Part shown: in pieces, positions 1 through 6,278 of the stretch
Numbering within the stretch: the stretch's first letter is position 1
Layout: every line of letters begins with the position of its first letter
NCBI GenBank assembly: GCA_027004335.1
Contig: JALTID010000143.1
Location: 1 to 6,278 of the forward strand
Direction of reading: 5' to 3'
Source: a bacterium
GTDB lineage: Bacteria > JALSQH01
Length of the DNA stretch: 6,278 nucleotides
The notes under the pieces: generated by a model
Told to the model about the DNA's origin: nothing
The model's input: the letters and a program-made list of their open reading frames with translations, nothing else
Databases searched by the model: none
Position numbers and translations under genes: made by a program

Positions 1-921
1 GGTACAAGTTCTGTTGTTTCTCCTCGACAGGAAAGGGATAAAGTAGAAATAGTTTCAGGAATATTTGAAGATAAAACAACAGGTACTCCCATTTCTATGA
101 TAATCAAAAATGTAGATGTGGATTCAAGCAAGTATGTTCCTCTAAAGGATCTTTTTAGACCGGGGCAGGCGGATTTTACATACTGGGCAAAGTATGGGAT
201 AAGAGACTGGAGGGGAGGTGGAAGAGCATCAGCAAGAGAAACAGCTGGAAGAGTGGCAGCAGGAGCAATAGCAAAAAAGGTGCTCCAGCTTAAGGGGATA
301 AGAACTCTTGCATATACACTCCAGATTGGAAAATTAAGTGCTAAAAGAATTATAGAAGAAGAAATAGAAAAAAATCCTTTACGAATGCCTGATCCTGAAG
401 TAGCGGAGGAAGCCATAAAATATATTGAATCTCTACGGAAGAGAGGTGATTCCACTGGATGTCTTGTAAAAGCAATTGTAAGAGGTACTCCTGCCGGACT
501 TGGAGAGCCAGTATTTGACAAATTAGATGCAGATATCGCAAAAGCCATCATGGGCATAGGAGCTGTCAAGGGAGTGGAAATCGGTAGAGGTTTTGGAGTC
601 GTACAGCTAAGAGGTTCCGAAAACAATGATGAGTTTACTACAACGGATGGTAAAATTACAACCGTCACTAACAATGCGGGAGGTATCCTCGGTGGCATTT
701 CCACCGGAGGAGAAATAATCATCAGAATCGCTGTTAAGCCCACCCCCTCAATAAGAAAAGAGCAGAGAACTGTCACAAAAGAGGGTAAAAAAGTAGAGAT
801 ATCTATACAGGGAAGACACGATCCTGTCATCTGTCCGAGAATTGTACCTGTGGTTGAAGCAATGTTGAATATTACAATTCTTGACCATTATCTTCGTCAG
901 AAAGCAATAGAAAATTTCTAA
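1..921 (+). CDS. aroC: Chorismate synthase, 5'-truncated by window edge
   Basis: This enzyme makes chorismate from 5-enolpyruvylshikimate-3-phosphate, the last step of the shikimate pathway, using reduced FMN without net redox change; it is cytosolic and usually a tetramer. The frame is open from base 1, so the ATG at 97 is internal. The first residues (GTSSVVSPRQERDKVEIVSG) align by eye with about residue 51 of the E. coli enzyme. Roughly 50 N-terminal residues, including the first GxSHG-type signature, therefore lie outside the window; the 306 residues present plus these give the usual ~355. Family hallmarks are FRPGQADFTYWAKYGIRDWR, the signature GGGRASARETAGRVAAGAIA, PAGLGEPVFDKLDADIAKA, NNAGGILGGISTGG, and the C-terminal GRHDPVICPRIVPVVEAM. 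No disruption is seen. Its last 50 bases overlap the 3' end of the convergent SAM hydrolase gene. Its own promoter and neighbours are off the left edge. Confidence 0.97.
   Translation, partial: GTSSVVSPRQERDKVEIVSGIFEDKTTGTPISMIIKNVDVDSSKYVPLKDLFRPGQADFTYWAKYGIRDWRGGGRASARETAGRVAAGAIAKKVLQLKGIRTLAYTLQIGKLSAKRIIEEEIEKNPLRMPDPEVAEEAIKYIESLRKRGDSTGCLVKAIVRGTPAGLGEPVFDKLDADIAKAIMGIGAVKGVEIGRGFGVVQLRGSENNDEFTTTDGKITTVTNNAGGILGGISTGGEIIIRIAVKPTPSIRKEQRTVTKEGKKVEISIQGRHDPVICPRIVPVVEAMLNITILDHYLRQKAIENF
872..921. other. Convergent 3' overlap of aroC and the SAM hydrolase gene
   Basis: The aroC stop (TAA, 919-921) and the SAM hydrolase stop (TAA on the minus strand, 872-874) lie inside each other's genes, so 50 bases code on both strands. 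I see no stem-loop followed by a T-run for either direction here. The short inverted repeat TAGAAA-A-TTTCTA at 908-920 has only a one-base loop and is not a credible terminator. Both messages must end inside the opposite gene, making antisense 3' ends. Confidence 0.85.
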
Positions 922-1732
922 GAGGGAATGCTACTTCCACAGAAGAACCTTTATCTGCTCCAAGAGATGTTTTAGCGATCCCCTTGTTAATCCCGATTTC
1001 CAGATAGCCATGACTACCTATATAGGCAACAGGTTTTCCCGCAGGTACATCACCGAATGTTTTACTCAAACCTTTTATGAGAGCCTTACCCACTTTTACT
1101 ATCACCATCTCCTCTGTTATCTCTTCTGAAGGAATATTGCTTATTAAATTCCCAAAAGAATCAACATACATGATTCTTCCCTTTATTTTTTTCATCCTGT
1201 TCTCTTCAACTTCTTCAGGAAGAGGAATATCTAAGATAACATAATCTTCTGTTTTTCTGGAAAACTCACTGATTTTCACCCCATTTATTATAAGAGAGGC
1301 AGTAACAGAAAAAATATCCCTACCATGAAAGGTGGTTGAGACTTTTTTAAACTTCTTCTCGTCTATCTTATAAACCGTAAATTTTCCTCTGCCTAATTTA
1401 CTGAAAACATGGGAGAAAATTCCGTTATCCGGACCAACAAAATAATTTCTTTTTGCCTTCACAATTATTCCGTTTCTTATTGTTCCCACCCCGGGATCCA
1501 CCACACCAATCCATATACTTCCACTGGGAAAATATAAATACGACATCCCAATGACAAAAGAAGCTTCAAGGATATCAAAAGGAGTTATTGAATGAGTAAA
1601 ATCAACTACTTCAACGGGGCTATTGGAATTACTGTAAATTACTCCTTTCATCTCCGCGGCGTAGATACTATCCACTCCAAAATCAGTAACAAGTACAACA
1701 ACTCTATTCCTCGCGGAGAAATTTTTCACCAT
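872..1732 (-). CDS. S-adenosyl-L-methionine hydrolase (SAM hydroxide adenosyltransferase, DUF62 family)
   Basis: Members of this family split SAM with water-derived hydroxide into adenosine and methionine and are related to fluorinase and chlorinase. From the chosen ATG the product is 286 residues, normal for the family. The N-terminal domain shows VTDFGVDSIYAAEMKGVI (about 15-32), VDFTHSITPFDILEASF, VVDPGVGTIR (77-86), FVGPDNGIFSHVF (98-110) and FHGRDIF (135-141). Asp79, Arg86 and His136 match the Asp-Arg-His triad of the hydrolase branch; Asp to Arg spacing is seven, as in the archaeal enzyme. This argues for hydrolase rather than halogenase. A C-terminal domain follows (YVDSFGNLISNIP, 189-201). 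The start is uncertain: the frame stays open to a TTG at 1828, with ATGs at 1780, 1765 and 1732 and a GTG at 1729. I chose 1732 because the family begins close to the TDFG strand; no good Shine-Dalgarno precedes it. All possible starts lie inside the upstream lipoprotein gene. About 15 residues after the conserved domain are encoded antisense to aroC. Confidence 0.92.
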   Translation of the reverse strand: MVKNFSARNRVVVLVTDFGVDSIYAAEMKGVIYSNSNSPVEVVDFTHSITPFDILEASFVIGMSYLYFPSGSIWIGVVDPGVGTIRNGIIVKAKRNYFVGPDNGIFSHVFSKLGRGKFTVYKIDEKKFKKVSTTFHGRDIFSVTASLIINGVKISEFSRKTEDYVILDIPLPEEVEENRMKKIKGRIMYVDSFGNLISNIPSEEITEEMVIVKVGKALIKGLSKTFGDVPAGKPVAYIGSHGYLEIGINKGIAKTSLGADKGSSVEVAFPLRNFLLLSDEDNGQEL

Positions 1733-3959
1733 TGAATTTAAACCAGAGATCGTCTTCCGAATCATACTCAATAATCCCATCTTCGTTGCCGTCAAGTTTC
1801 CTGTGTGGATTTGATGTGAGGGCTTCAATTCTAAAACTCAGGAACAGCTTATCACCTTTTTGAAAAATGGAAGGTACAGATACACTTCTGCTACCGCATG
1901 TAAGAAGCGAGGGAAGAAGTTTCACCCTAACCAGAGTTGTGGGAAAACCCCCATGTCCCGGTCTATTATCATCTTCTCTTCCCATTACAATCTCAGTATT
2001 CAGGGAGTAATCTCTCCTTTTATTATCCGAAGAAAAAACAATAATATTCTGCGTATTCACACTACTATCCACAAGAAAATCATTATATCCATAAAGATTA
2101 TCCTGATCCCCATCGGGGGTATAAAAACTGAAAAAAATCTCACTGTATCCTTTTATCTTTATCCTCTCGTTCCCACATGTGATAGTCTCATTATAATAAC
2201 TATCAGGGGCAAAACATATTCCCCCATTGCACTCACTTCCCGTCACTGCATAAGGATAAATGGTGCCATCATTTATACGCATAGTGGGAGGGTATGAAGT
2301 GATTGAACCTACTCTTGTGGCAAACCCTATAACAAGCCTATTTTCTGCCTTGCCTGAGCCATCTTTATAAATACCGTCATAGCTCCTGTCACTCAGGGGG
2401 ATACCCCATATGTCTCTAATACTCTGCTGAAATGAGTAGCCTCCCATTTCAATAAAATACTTTTTTCCATCCTCCAGAGAGGGGAGTTTTAAGTAAAACA
2501 CATTGTTAGTGATATACGCTTTCTTCCCCGAAAGATTCATTTTATCTCCATCAAAAAACACATATATTGAGCACCATTCAGTGGGGAAAGTTGTACAATC
2601 CATAATGTTATTCCCCGAACCAAAGACTCTATTTACAAAAATATAACCACCAGCATTACTCTGAATTCTGTAAACTTCATTATCTTTATTCCCAAAAGAT
2701 ATTGAGTAGGCAAGCATTCCTGACAATTCACCGGAATGCATAACATAATTATCAATATCCAGAAAAGATCCAGCATTGCTTCTTCTGCGTCCCCGGAGTA
2801 CTTTGTAAAGAGGACTTATCTTTATCTCATTTCCAATATTATCTGTAACAGGCAACACATACTTCATACCTCTATCATTATCCTCTATCACAAGATATGT
2901 GCCGCTTAGAGTATGAGACGGAATTGATTTCCCCAGATCCATTACCACATAGTAATCCATCTGAGGATTTATATCACCAGGTGAAATTGAGGGAAAAGAA
3001 GCTATCGTCCCTGCCAATGGTACCGGTACAAGATGATGGGGCGTATCGTTATAAATAAATTCTGCTCCACTTATAACCCTGTATTCATCATCCCTCACCA
3101 CAACATTTTGAAGTGTTTCAGGTTTCAGAAGTAGAGGAGGTGGTTGAATTGAAGCATTTCTCCCGGAAGAGTAGGCTCGATCAGAATCAAAAGTGAATCT
3201 GAGTAGAGAATCCTTTTTTACCGGCCAAGAAAATTTATAATCGTGATCGTGTGATGAGATAGTATTTCCCATAAACTTATACTGCTCATGCCCGGGGGTC
3301 CTGCCATACTCATATTCCTCTATCTTGCTCACATAAAAATCAGCCTTGCTGGGTAAAAGGTAATAGTAAGATTTAAGATTTTTTCTCTTAGAAGGAATCA
3401 CAGGCTGGGACCAGAAATCAGAGGGACCCATGTAAAAATCATTGTTTGCAGTAACATACTCACCGGGAAGAAGAGAGAAAATATCCTTCACTCCATCCAG
3501 ATTGTAATCTTCACCCACTCTCCCATCTAAATAAGCACCATCCTCTGATTTGGCCATGGAGGAAATATAGAGAAAATAGATGGAATCCTCGGTCAGTTGC
3601 GCATTAACCAGAACCTCCTTTTTATCATTACTCCATGCATACCTCTGATCCACCGGGGGTGTAAGAATCTCCTCAGAAGGCTTCAGAGGATTAACACCTT
3701 CATTGATATCCTCCGTGGCTCTAAAAATGTGAAGTGATTCTTCAACTGACTCCTTATCCATGGGCAGGGAAAACTTAACCCCAAACTGGTATAATCCTTC
3801 GGTTGATGTGATCGTTTTCAACTTAAGCAATTTTACTGAAACTACCACAGGATTCATCTCAGCAGGAGGAGAAGGAATTGCTGAAGGTTTTTCTATTGTG
3901 CAGCTACCAAAAAATAAAAGTAAAAATAAAAGCAAAGCAGTAGAAACTGTTCTCTTCAC
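1704..3959 (-). CDS. Large surface lipoprotein with Ig-like (Big_5/SbsA-type) modules and EF-hand-like acidic loops
   Basis: This is a predicted secreted lipoprotein of 751 residues and unknown function. The N-terminus has a basic start (MKR), a Leu/Phe-rich core and a lipobox FGSC with Cys20 as the lipidation site, followed by a Pro/Ser-rich linker (about 21-37). Thr follows the Cys, with no Asp, so export to the outer membrane fits the usual Lol rule. Residues ~50-165 resemble a bacterial Ig-like Big_5 module: VKFSLPMDKESVEESLHIF, a central W-S-N-D-K-K-E turn, then a Y-F-L-Y-I strand and an acidic loop DYNLDGVKD. Similar closing halves recur near 500-548 (YFIEMGGYSFQQSIRDIWG...) and 610-740. 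Three EF-hand-like loops lie at about 151-162, 616-627 and 723-734. Besides Cys20 there are six Cys (455, 463, 577, 582, 595, 688), enough for three disulfides. The start is a GTG whose GTGA overlaps the stop of the barrel gene upstream, indicating coupled translation. The 3' end overlaps the SAM hydrolase start. The domain assignment is by eye; location is more certain than role. Confidence 0.88.
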   Translation of the reverse strand: MKRTVSTALLLFLLLFFGSCTIEKPSAIPSPPAEMNPVVVSVKLLKLKTITSTEGLYQFGVKFSLPMDKESVEESLHIFRATEDINEGVNPLKPSEEILTPPVDQRYAWSNDKKEVLVNAQLTEDSIYFLYISSMAKSEDGAYLDGRVGEDYNLDGVKDIFSLLPGEYVTANNDFYMGPSDFWSQPVIPSKRKNLKSYYYLLPSKADFYVSKIEEYEYGRTPGHEQYKFMGNTISSHDHDYKFSWPVKKDSLLRFTFDSDRAYSSGRNASIQPPPLLLKPETLQNVVVRDDEYRVISGAEFIYNDTPHHLVPVPLAGTIASFPSISPGDINPQMDYYVVMDLGKSIPSHTLSGTYLVIEDNDRGMKYVLPVTDNIGNEIKISPLYKVLRGRRRSNAGSFLDIDNYVMHSGELSGMLAYSISFGNKDNEVYRIQSNAGGYIFVNRVFGSGNNIMDCTTFPTEWCSIYVFFDGDKMNLSGKKAYITNNVFYLKLPSLEDGKKYFIEMGGYSFQQSIRDIWGIPLSDRSYDGIYKDGSGKAENRLVIGFATRVGSITSYPPTMRINDGTIYPYAVTGSECNGGICFAPDSYYNETITCGNERIKIKGYSEIFFSFYTPDGDQDNLYGYNDFLVDSSVNTQNIIVFSSDNKRRDYSLNTEIVMGREDDNRPGHGGFPTTLVRVKLLPSLLTCGSRSVSVPSIFQKGDKLFLSFRIEALTSNPHRKLDGNEDGIIEYDSEDDLWFKFNGEKFLREE

Positions 3960-5467
3960 AGTCTGAACCCCGCTTCAAGAGAAATTTTTAAATCTTCCCC
4001 CGAAAACCATCCCCCAACAAAATACTTATCAGCATCATATTCTAACCCCAGAAAAGGAACGCCTGAAAAGGAAAAACTTCCATTTTTGCTATTTTCATAA
4101 GGTTGTGGATTGTACTGTGAAATTTTGCTTTTTATAATTCCACCAGCACCATTCTCCTTTGTAATTGTGAGAGGAGAAATACTTAAGAACTGGGAATCAT
4201 GATAACTATTCCAGTAACGAAATTTTCCCGAGAAACCCGGTCTGATTCTGAATGACCTGATGTAGATATCAAAATAAAAAGGCACTACAATCTCTATATT
4301 CTCATCCTTCTTCTTCATTTTCCTGAGAGTAGTTCCGTAGAAAGTTTCCCCGTAATTTTCAGGATCATTAATTTCTTTCTTCCCGTTACTGTAAACCACC
4401 TCAGAATCAGGTGTAAACATTCCCTTCATCTCAAGATCACTCCACTGATAACATCCTGTTAGAGAGGCACCTATCATGAACCTGCTTTGTCCGCTAAGAG
4501 CTAAACTTTTCCACCAGTACAAACCTCCATAATAGCCTTTTTTGCTAATCCCTTCAGCACTCTCTTTAAAAAGAATGTTGTACCTTAGATACTCTCCACT
4601 GGAAGAAATCCACTGATCATAATAATAATGAAATCCGTTATAGACTTCACCCCAGAAGCCGGGAGAGTAAAAGAGATTCATTCTGAACCCACCATTATTT
4701 TTTAAAATTACAAACTCAATTCCAGGAATAATTCTGTTGGTAGAAGCATATCTGACACTATTCTGATAATAATTTAGTCCTTCCTGAGAAAGAGTTTTGC
4801 CACTTTTTTCAGAATCAAACAAGCTCTCCCAGGTCCAGGCAATCCCAATCCAGGTAGTTTTATTCAGCAGGATGCCTAACTTGCCAGAAACCCTCAATAA
4901 AGTGTTCTCCCCCTTATTGTTATTTGAAAAAGAAGTCTTCCAGGTGCCTCCAGTTCCTGTATACTCACTTGACAACCCGGAAAAAGTAAAAGGGAAACTG
5001 TAGGGCCAGGGAAAAGCAAAATCTATATTAGGGGAAAAGATACCCTTCTCCCATCCGGCAGAGATGGAACCACCAGGGGAAACTTTACCATTGCCAACTA
5101 AAAAGCTCCCACCTCCCATCACATCTATATATCCCTTTTTCTGGTAATTAGAATCAAAGAAAATTCCCTTACCACCTTCAAAAGGAAGAACTTCTCCTGT
5201 TTTACTATTTACCCTGCTGTAATTAGAAGAAAAACTGCCCCACAGGGAAAATGAAAAAATTCCTTTTCTGGAAAAAGAGACATAAGGTGCTTTGGAAGAA
5301 GAAAAATTAACCGAATTTTCAAAAGAGAAATATGGATACTCTGCGTAATCTAACTTTTCAAAAAATACCCCCTTACTCTCTTTAAAGAGGAAGGAATTAT
5401 ACTCTACCCCCCATCCCCAGAGAGAAAAAGGAACAGCCATCAGGAAAATAACTACCTTATTTACCAC
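3956..5467 (-). CDS. Putative outer-membrane beta-barrel protein, unknown family
   Basis: I do not recognise a named family for this 503-residue protein. It begins with a short signal-like segment ([20 protein letters not shown], cleavage probably near residue 18-20). It continues with many short amphipathic stretches rich in Gly, Ser, Phe, Tyr and Trp separated by polar turns. Examples are ~69-86, 113-125, 189-212, 245-270, 311-325, 329-342, 391-405 and 464-503. It ends in an alternating strand, [13 protein letters not shown], with Phe three residues from the end, similar to but not exactly the classic terminal aromatic barrel signal. There is a single Cys (~339) and no hydrophobic helix after the signal. 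This pattern fits an integral outer-membrane barrel of perhaps 14-18 strands. The GTG start is chosen because GGAGGG lies just upstream and it preserves the signal peptide; an in-frame ATG at codon 10 would destroy it. The start overlaps the argG 3' end by 11 bases, and the stop overlaps the lipoprotein start by 4. A secreted soluble beta protein is the main alternative. Confidence 0.82.
   Translation of the reverse strand: MVNKVVIFLMAVPFSLWGWGVEYNSFLFKESKGVFFEKLDYAEYPYFSFENSVNFSSSKAPYVSFSRKGIFSFSLWGSFSSNYSRVNSKTGEVLPFEGGKGIFFDSNYQKKGYIDVMGGGSFLVGNGKVSPGGSISAGWEKGIFSPNIDFAFPWPYSFPFTFSGLSSEYTGTGGTWKTSFSNNNKGENTLLRVSGKLGILLNKTTWIGIAWTWESLFDSEKSGKTLSQEGLNYYQNSVRYASTNRIIPGIEFVILKNNGGFRMNLFYSPGFWGEVYNGFHYYYDQWISSSGEYLRYNILFKESAEGISKKGYYGGLYWWKSLALSGQSRFMIGASLTGCYQWSDLEMKGMFTPDSEVVYSNGKKEINDPENYGETFYGTTLRKMKKKDENIEIVVPFYFDIYIRSFRIRPGFSGKFRYWNSYHDSQFLSISPLTITKENGAGGIIKSKISQYNPQPYENSKNGSFSFSGVPFLGLEYDADKYFVGGWFSGEDLKISLEAGFRL
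3968..3972 (-). promoter_or_regulatory. Probable ribosome binding site for the lipoprotein gene
   Basis: On the minus strand CGGGG lies 8 bases before the GTG start at 3959, within the last codons of the barrel gene. It is a partial Shine-Dalgarno match. With the GTGA stop/start overlap (3956-3959), it suggests that ribosomes finishing the barrel protein reinitiate on the lipoprotein. Confidence 0.5.
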
Positions 5468-6278
5468 CTTCCCTCCGGCTAAGAAGAGTTCTGATCCTTA
5501 ACCTCAGGGAATTAATCTTGATAAATCCCTCCGCGTCTGCCTGATTGTATACTTCTTCCCTTTCAAAAGTAGCAAATTCAGGGCTGTAAAGAGAATAAGG
5601 GGATTTCCTGCCAGCCACAATTACATTACCCTTATAGAGCTTAAGCCTTACGGTACCTGTCACATTCTCCTGGGTGGCGTCAATGTACTTTTGAAGAGCT
5701 TCTCTTTCTGGAGAAAACCAGTATCCATAATATACAAGCTCTGCATACCTGGGTATAATGCTATCCCTGAAATGCATTATTTCTCTATCAAGGGTAATGG
5801 ATTCAAGTGCCCTATGGGCATGATAGATGAGGGTCCCCCCAGGGGTCTCGTAAACCCCCCTGGATTTCATACCTACATACCTATTCTCCACCAGATCTAC
5901 CCTTCCTATCCCGTTTCTCCCACCAATCTCGTTGAGTTTCGCAAGTAATTGCCCTGGAGAAAGAGCTTCACCGTTGATAGCAACAGGATTACCCTTTTCA
6001 AATTCTATTTCAACATATTCGGGTTTATCAGGAGCTTTCATTGGAGAAACAGTCAGCTGAAAGATCTCCTCCGGAGGCTCTGACCATGGATCCTCCAGTA
6101 TCCCACCCTCATAGCTGATATGAAGCATATTTCTGTCCATGGAATAAGGTTTATCCTTGGTTACAGGAATAGGAATTCCCCTTTTTTGAGCCCAATCTAT
6201 TAAATCGGACCTGCTCTTCAAATCCCATATTCTCCAAGGTGTTATAACTTTTATTTCAGGTTTCATAGCGTAGTATGT
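5457..6278 (-). CDS. argG: Argininosuccinate synthase, C-terminal part, truncated by window edge
   Basis: This enzyme joins citrulline and aspartate using ATP to give argininosuccinate, the penultimate step of arginine synthesis, as a cytosolic tetramer. The frame is open to the right edge (it reads [15 protein letters not shown] there), so the ATG at 6266 is internal. The window holds 273 residues; by matching conserved positions about 128 N-terminal residues, including the ATP-binding SGGLDTS-type loop, are missing, giving a normal total near 400. Conserved blocks are [92 protein letters not shown] and [17 protein letters not shown]. Residues matching the family's citrulline contacts are present: both Ser in [10 protein letters not shown], the Glu of VENR and the Tyr of VYETPGG, with the expected spacings (9, 76 and 12). 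It is the first gene seen of the minus-strand operon and overlaps the barrel gene by 11 bases. No argH is visible next to it here. Confidence 0.97.
   Translation of the reverse strand, partial: TYYAMKPEIKVITPWRIWDLKSRSDLIDWAQKRGIPIPVTKDKPYSMDRNMLHISYEGGILEDPWSEPPEEIFQLTVSPMKAPDKPEYVEIEFEKGNPVAINGEALSPGQLLAKLNEIGGRNGIGRVDLVENRYVGMKSRGVYETPGGTLIYHAHRALESITLDREIMHFRDSIIPRYAELVYYGYWFSPEREALQKYIDATQENVTGTVRLKLYKGNVIVAGRKSPYSLYSPEFATFEREEVYNQADAEGFIKINSLRLRIRTLLSRREGGK
5471..5476 (-). promoter_or_regulatory. Ribosome binding site for the barrel gene
   Basis: On the minus strand GGAGGG lies inside the last codons of argG, with about 4 bases between GGAGG and the GTG at 5467. It decides the start in favour of this GTG, which keeps the whole signal peptide. 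Spacing is slightly short but workable. Translation of argG runs through the site, so the two genes are probably coupled. Confidence 0.65.

Noticed and set aside
97-99. ATG at 97 as the true aroC start
   Set aside because: The frame is open and conserved from base 1 (GTSS...EIVSGIFEDKTTGTP), so this Met is internal.
350-541. 63-residue minus-strand open frame inside aroC
   Set aside because: It is a shadow of the strongly conserved aroC frame; its Leu/Gln-rich product shows no family features.
908-920. Inverted repeat TAGAAA-A-TTTCTA at the aroC stop as a terminator
   Set aside because: The one-base loop cannot form a hairpin, the stem is AT-rich, and no T-run follows.
872-1732. Reading the DUF62 protein as a fluorinase or chlorinase
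   Set aside because: The Asp-Arg-His triad (Asp79, Arg86, His136) is that of the hydrolase branch, and nothing nearby suggests halogenated metabolite synthesis.
1860-2297. 145-residue plus-strand open frame opposite the lipoprotein gene
   Set aside because: The Ile/Thr/His-rich product has no domain logic, and the opposite frame is a coherent 751-codon gene with a signal peptide and overlapping neighbours.
3760-3966. 68-residue plus-strand open frame at the lipoprotein 5' end
   Set aside because: It mirrors the signal peptide region (its KNKSKNKSK stretch is the antisense of the Leu/Phe core) and has no support of its own.
4797-5003. 68-residue plus-strand open frame inside the barrel gene
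   Set aside because: It is an antisense shadow with no recognisable features.
5691-5948. 85-residue plus-strand open frame opposite argG
   Set aside because: It lies antisense to highly conserved argG blocks, so its content is dictated by that gene.
6264-6266. ATG at 6266 as the true argG start
   Set aside because: The frame stays open to the edge and the conserved blocks imply about 128 further N-terminal residues beyond it.

Overview
The window is almost entirely coding and has no intergenic stretch of any size. It holds parts of two housekeeping biosynthetic genes at its edges (aroC on + at the left, argG on - at the right), with three complete minus-strand genes between them. The sequence leans AT, and arginine is mostly AGA/AGG in the genes I read. 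It comes from a bacterium with an outer membrane: one gene encodes a long secreted lipoprotein and its neighbour looks like an outer-membrane beta-barrel. I cannot place the organism by phylum. The AGA/AGG preference is common in thermophiles, but that is only a weak hint.

Layout from right to left, in the direction of minus-strand transcription: (1) argG, argininosuccinate synthase, C-terminal two thirds, running off the right edge; (2) a 503-residue signal-peptide-bearing, aromatic- and glycine-rich protein, probably an outer-membrane beta-barrel; (3) a 751-residue lipoprotein with bacterial Ig-like (Big_5/SbsA-type) character and three EF-hand-like acidic loops; (4) an S-adenosyl-L-methionine hydrolase of the DUF62 family with its Asp-Arg-His triad. 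Each gene overlaps the next (11, 4 and about 29 bases), so they are very probably one transcript with coupled translation. Two of the three internal starts are GTG.

On the + strand, aroC (chorismate synthase) enters from the left edge without its first ~50 residues. It ends inside the 3' end of the SAM hydrolase gene, a 50-base convergent, antisense overlap with no visible terminator.

The housekeeping genes work in unrelated pathways (aromatic amino acids, arginine, SAM turnover). The unusual part is the barrel-lipoprotein pair, whose overlapping genes and matching predicted locations suggest a surface complex of unknown function. I recognise no specific family for either protein over its full length. 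I saw no RNA gene, CRISPR array, mobile element, or obvious repeat.
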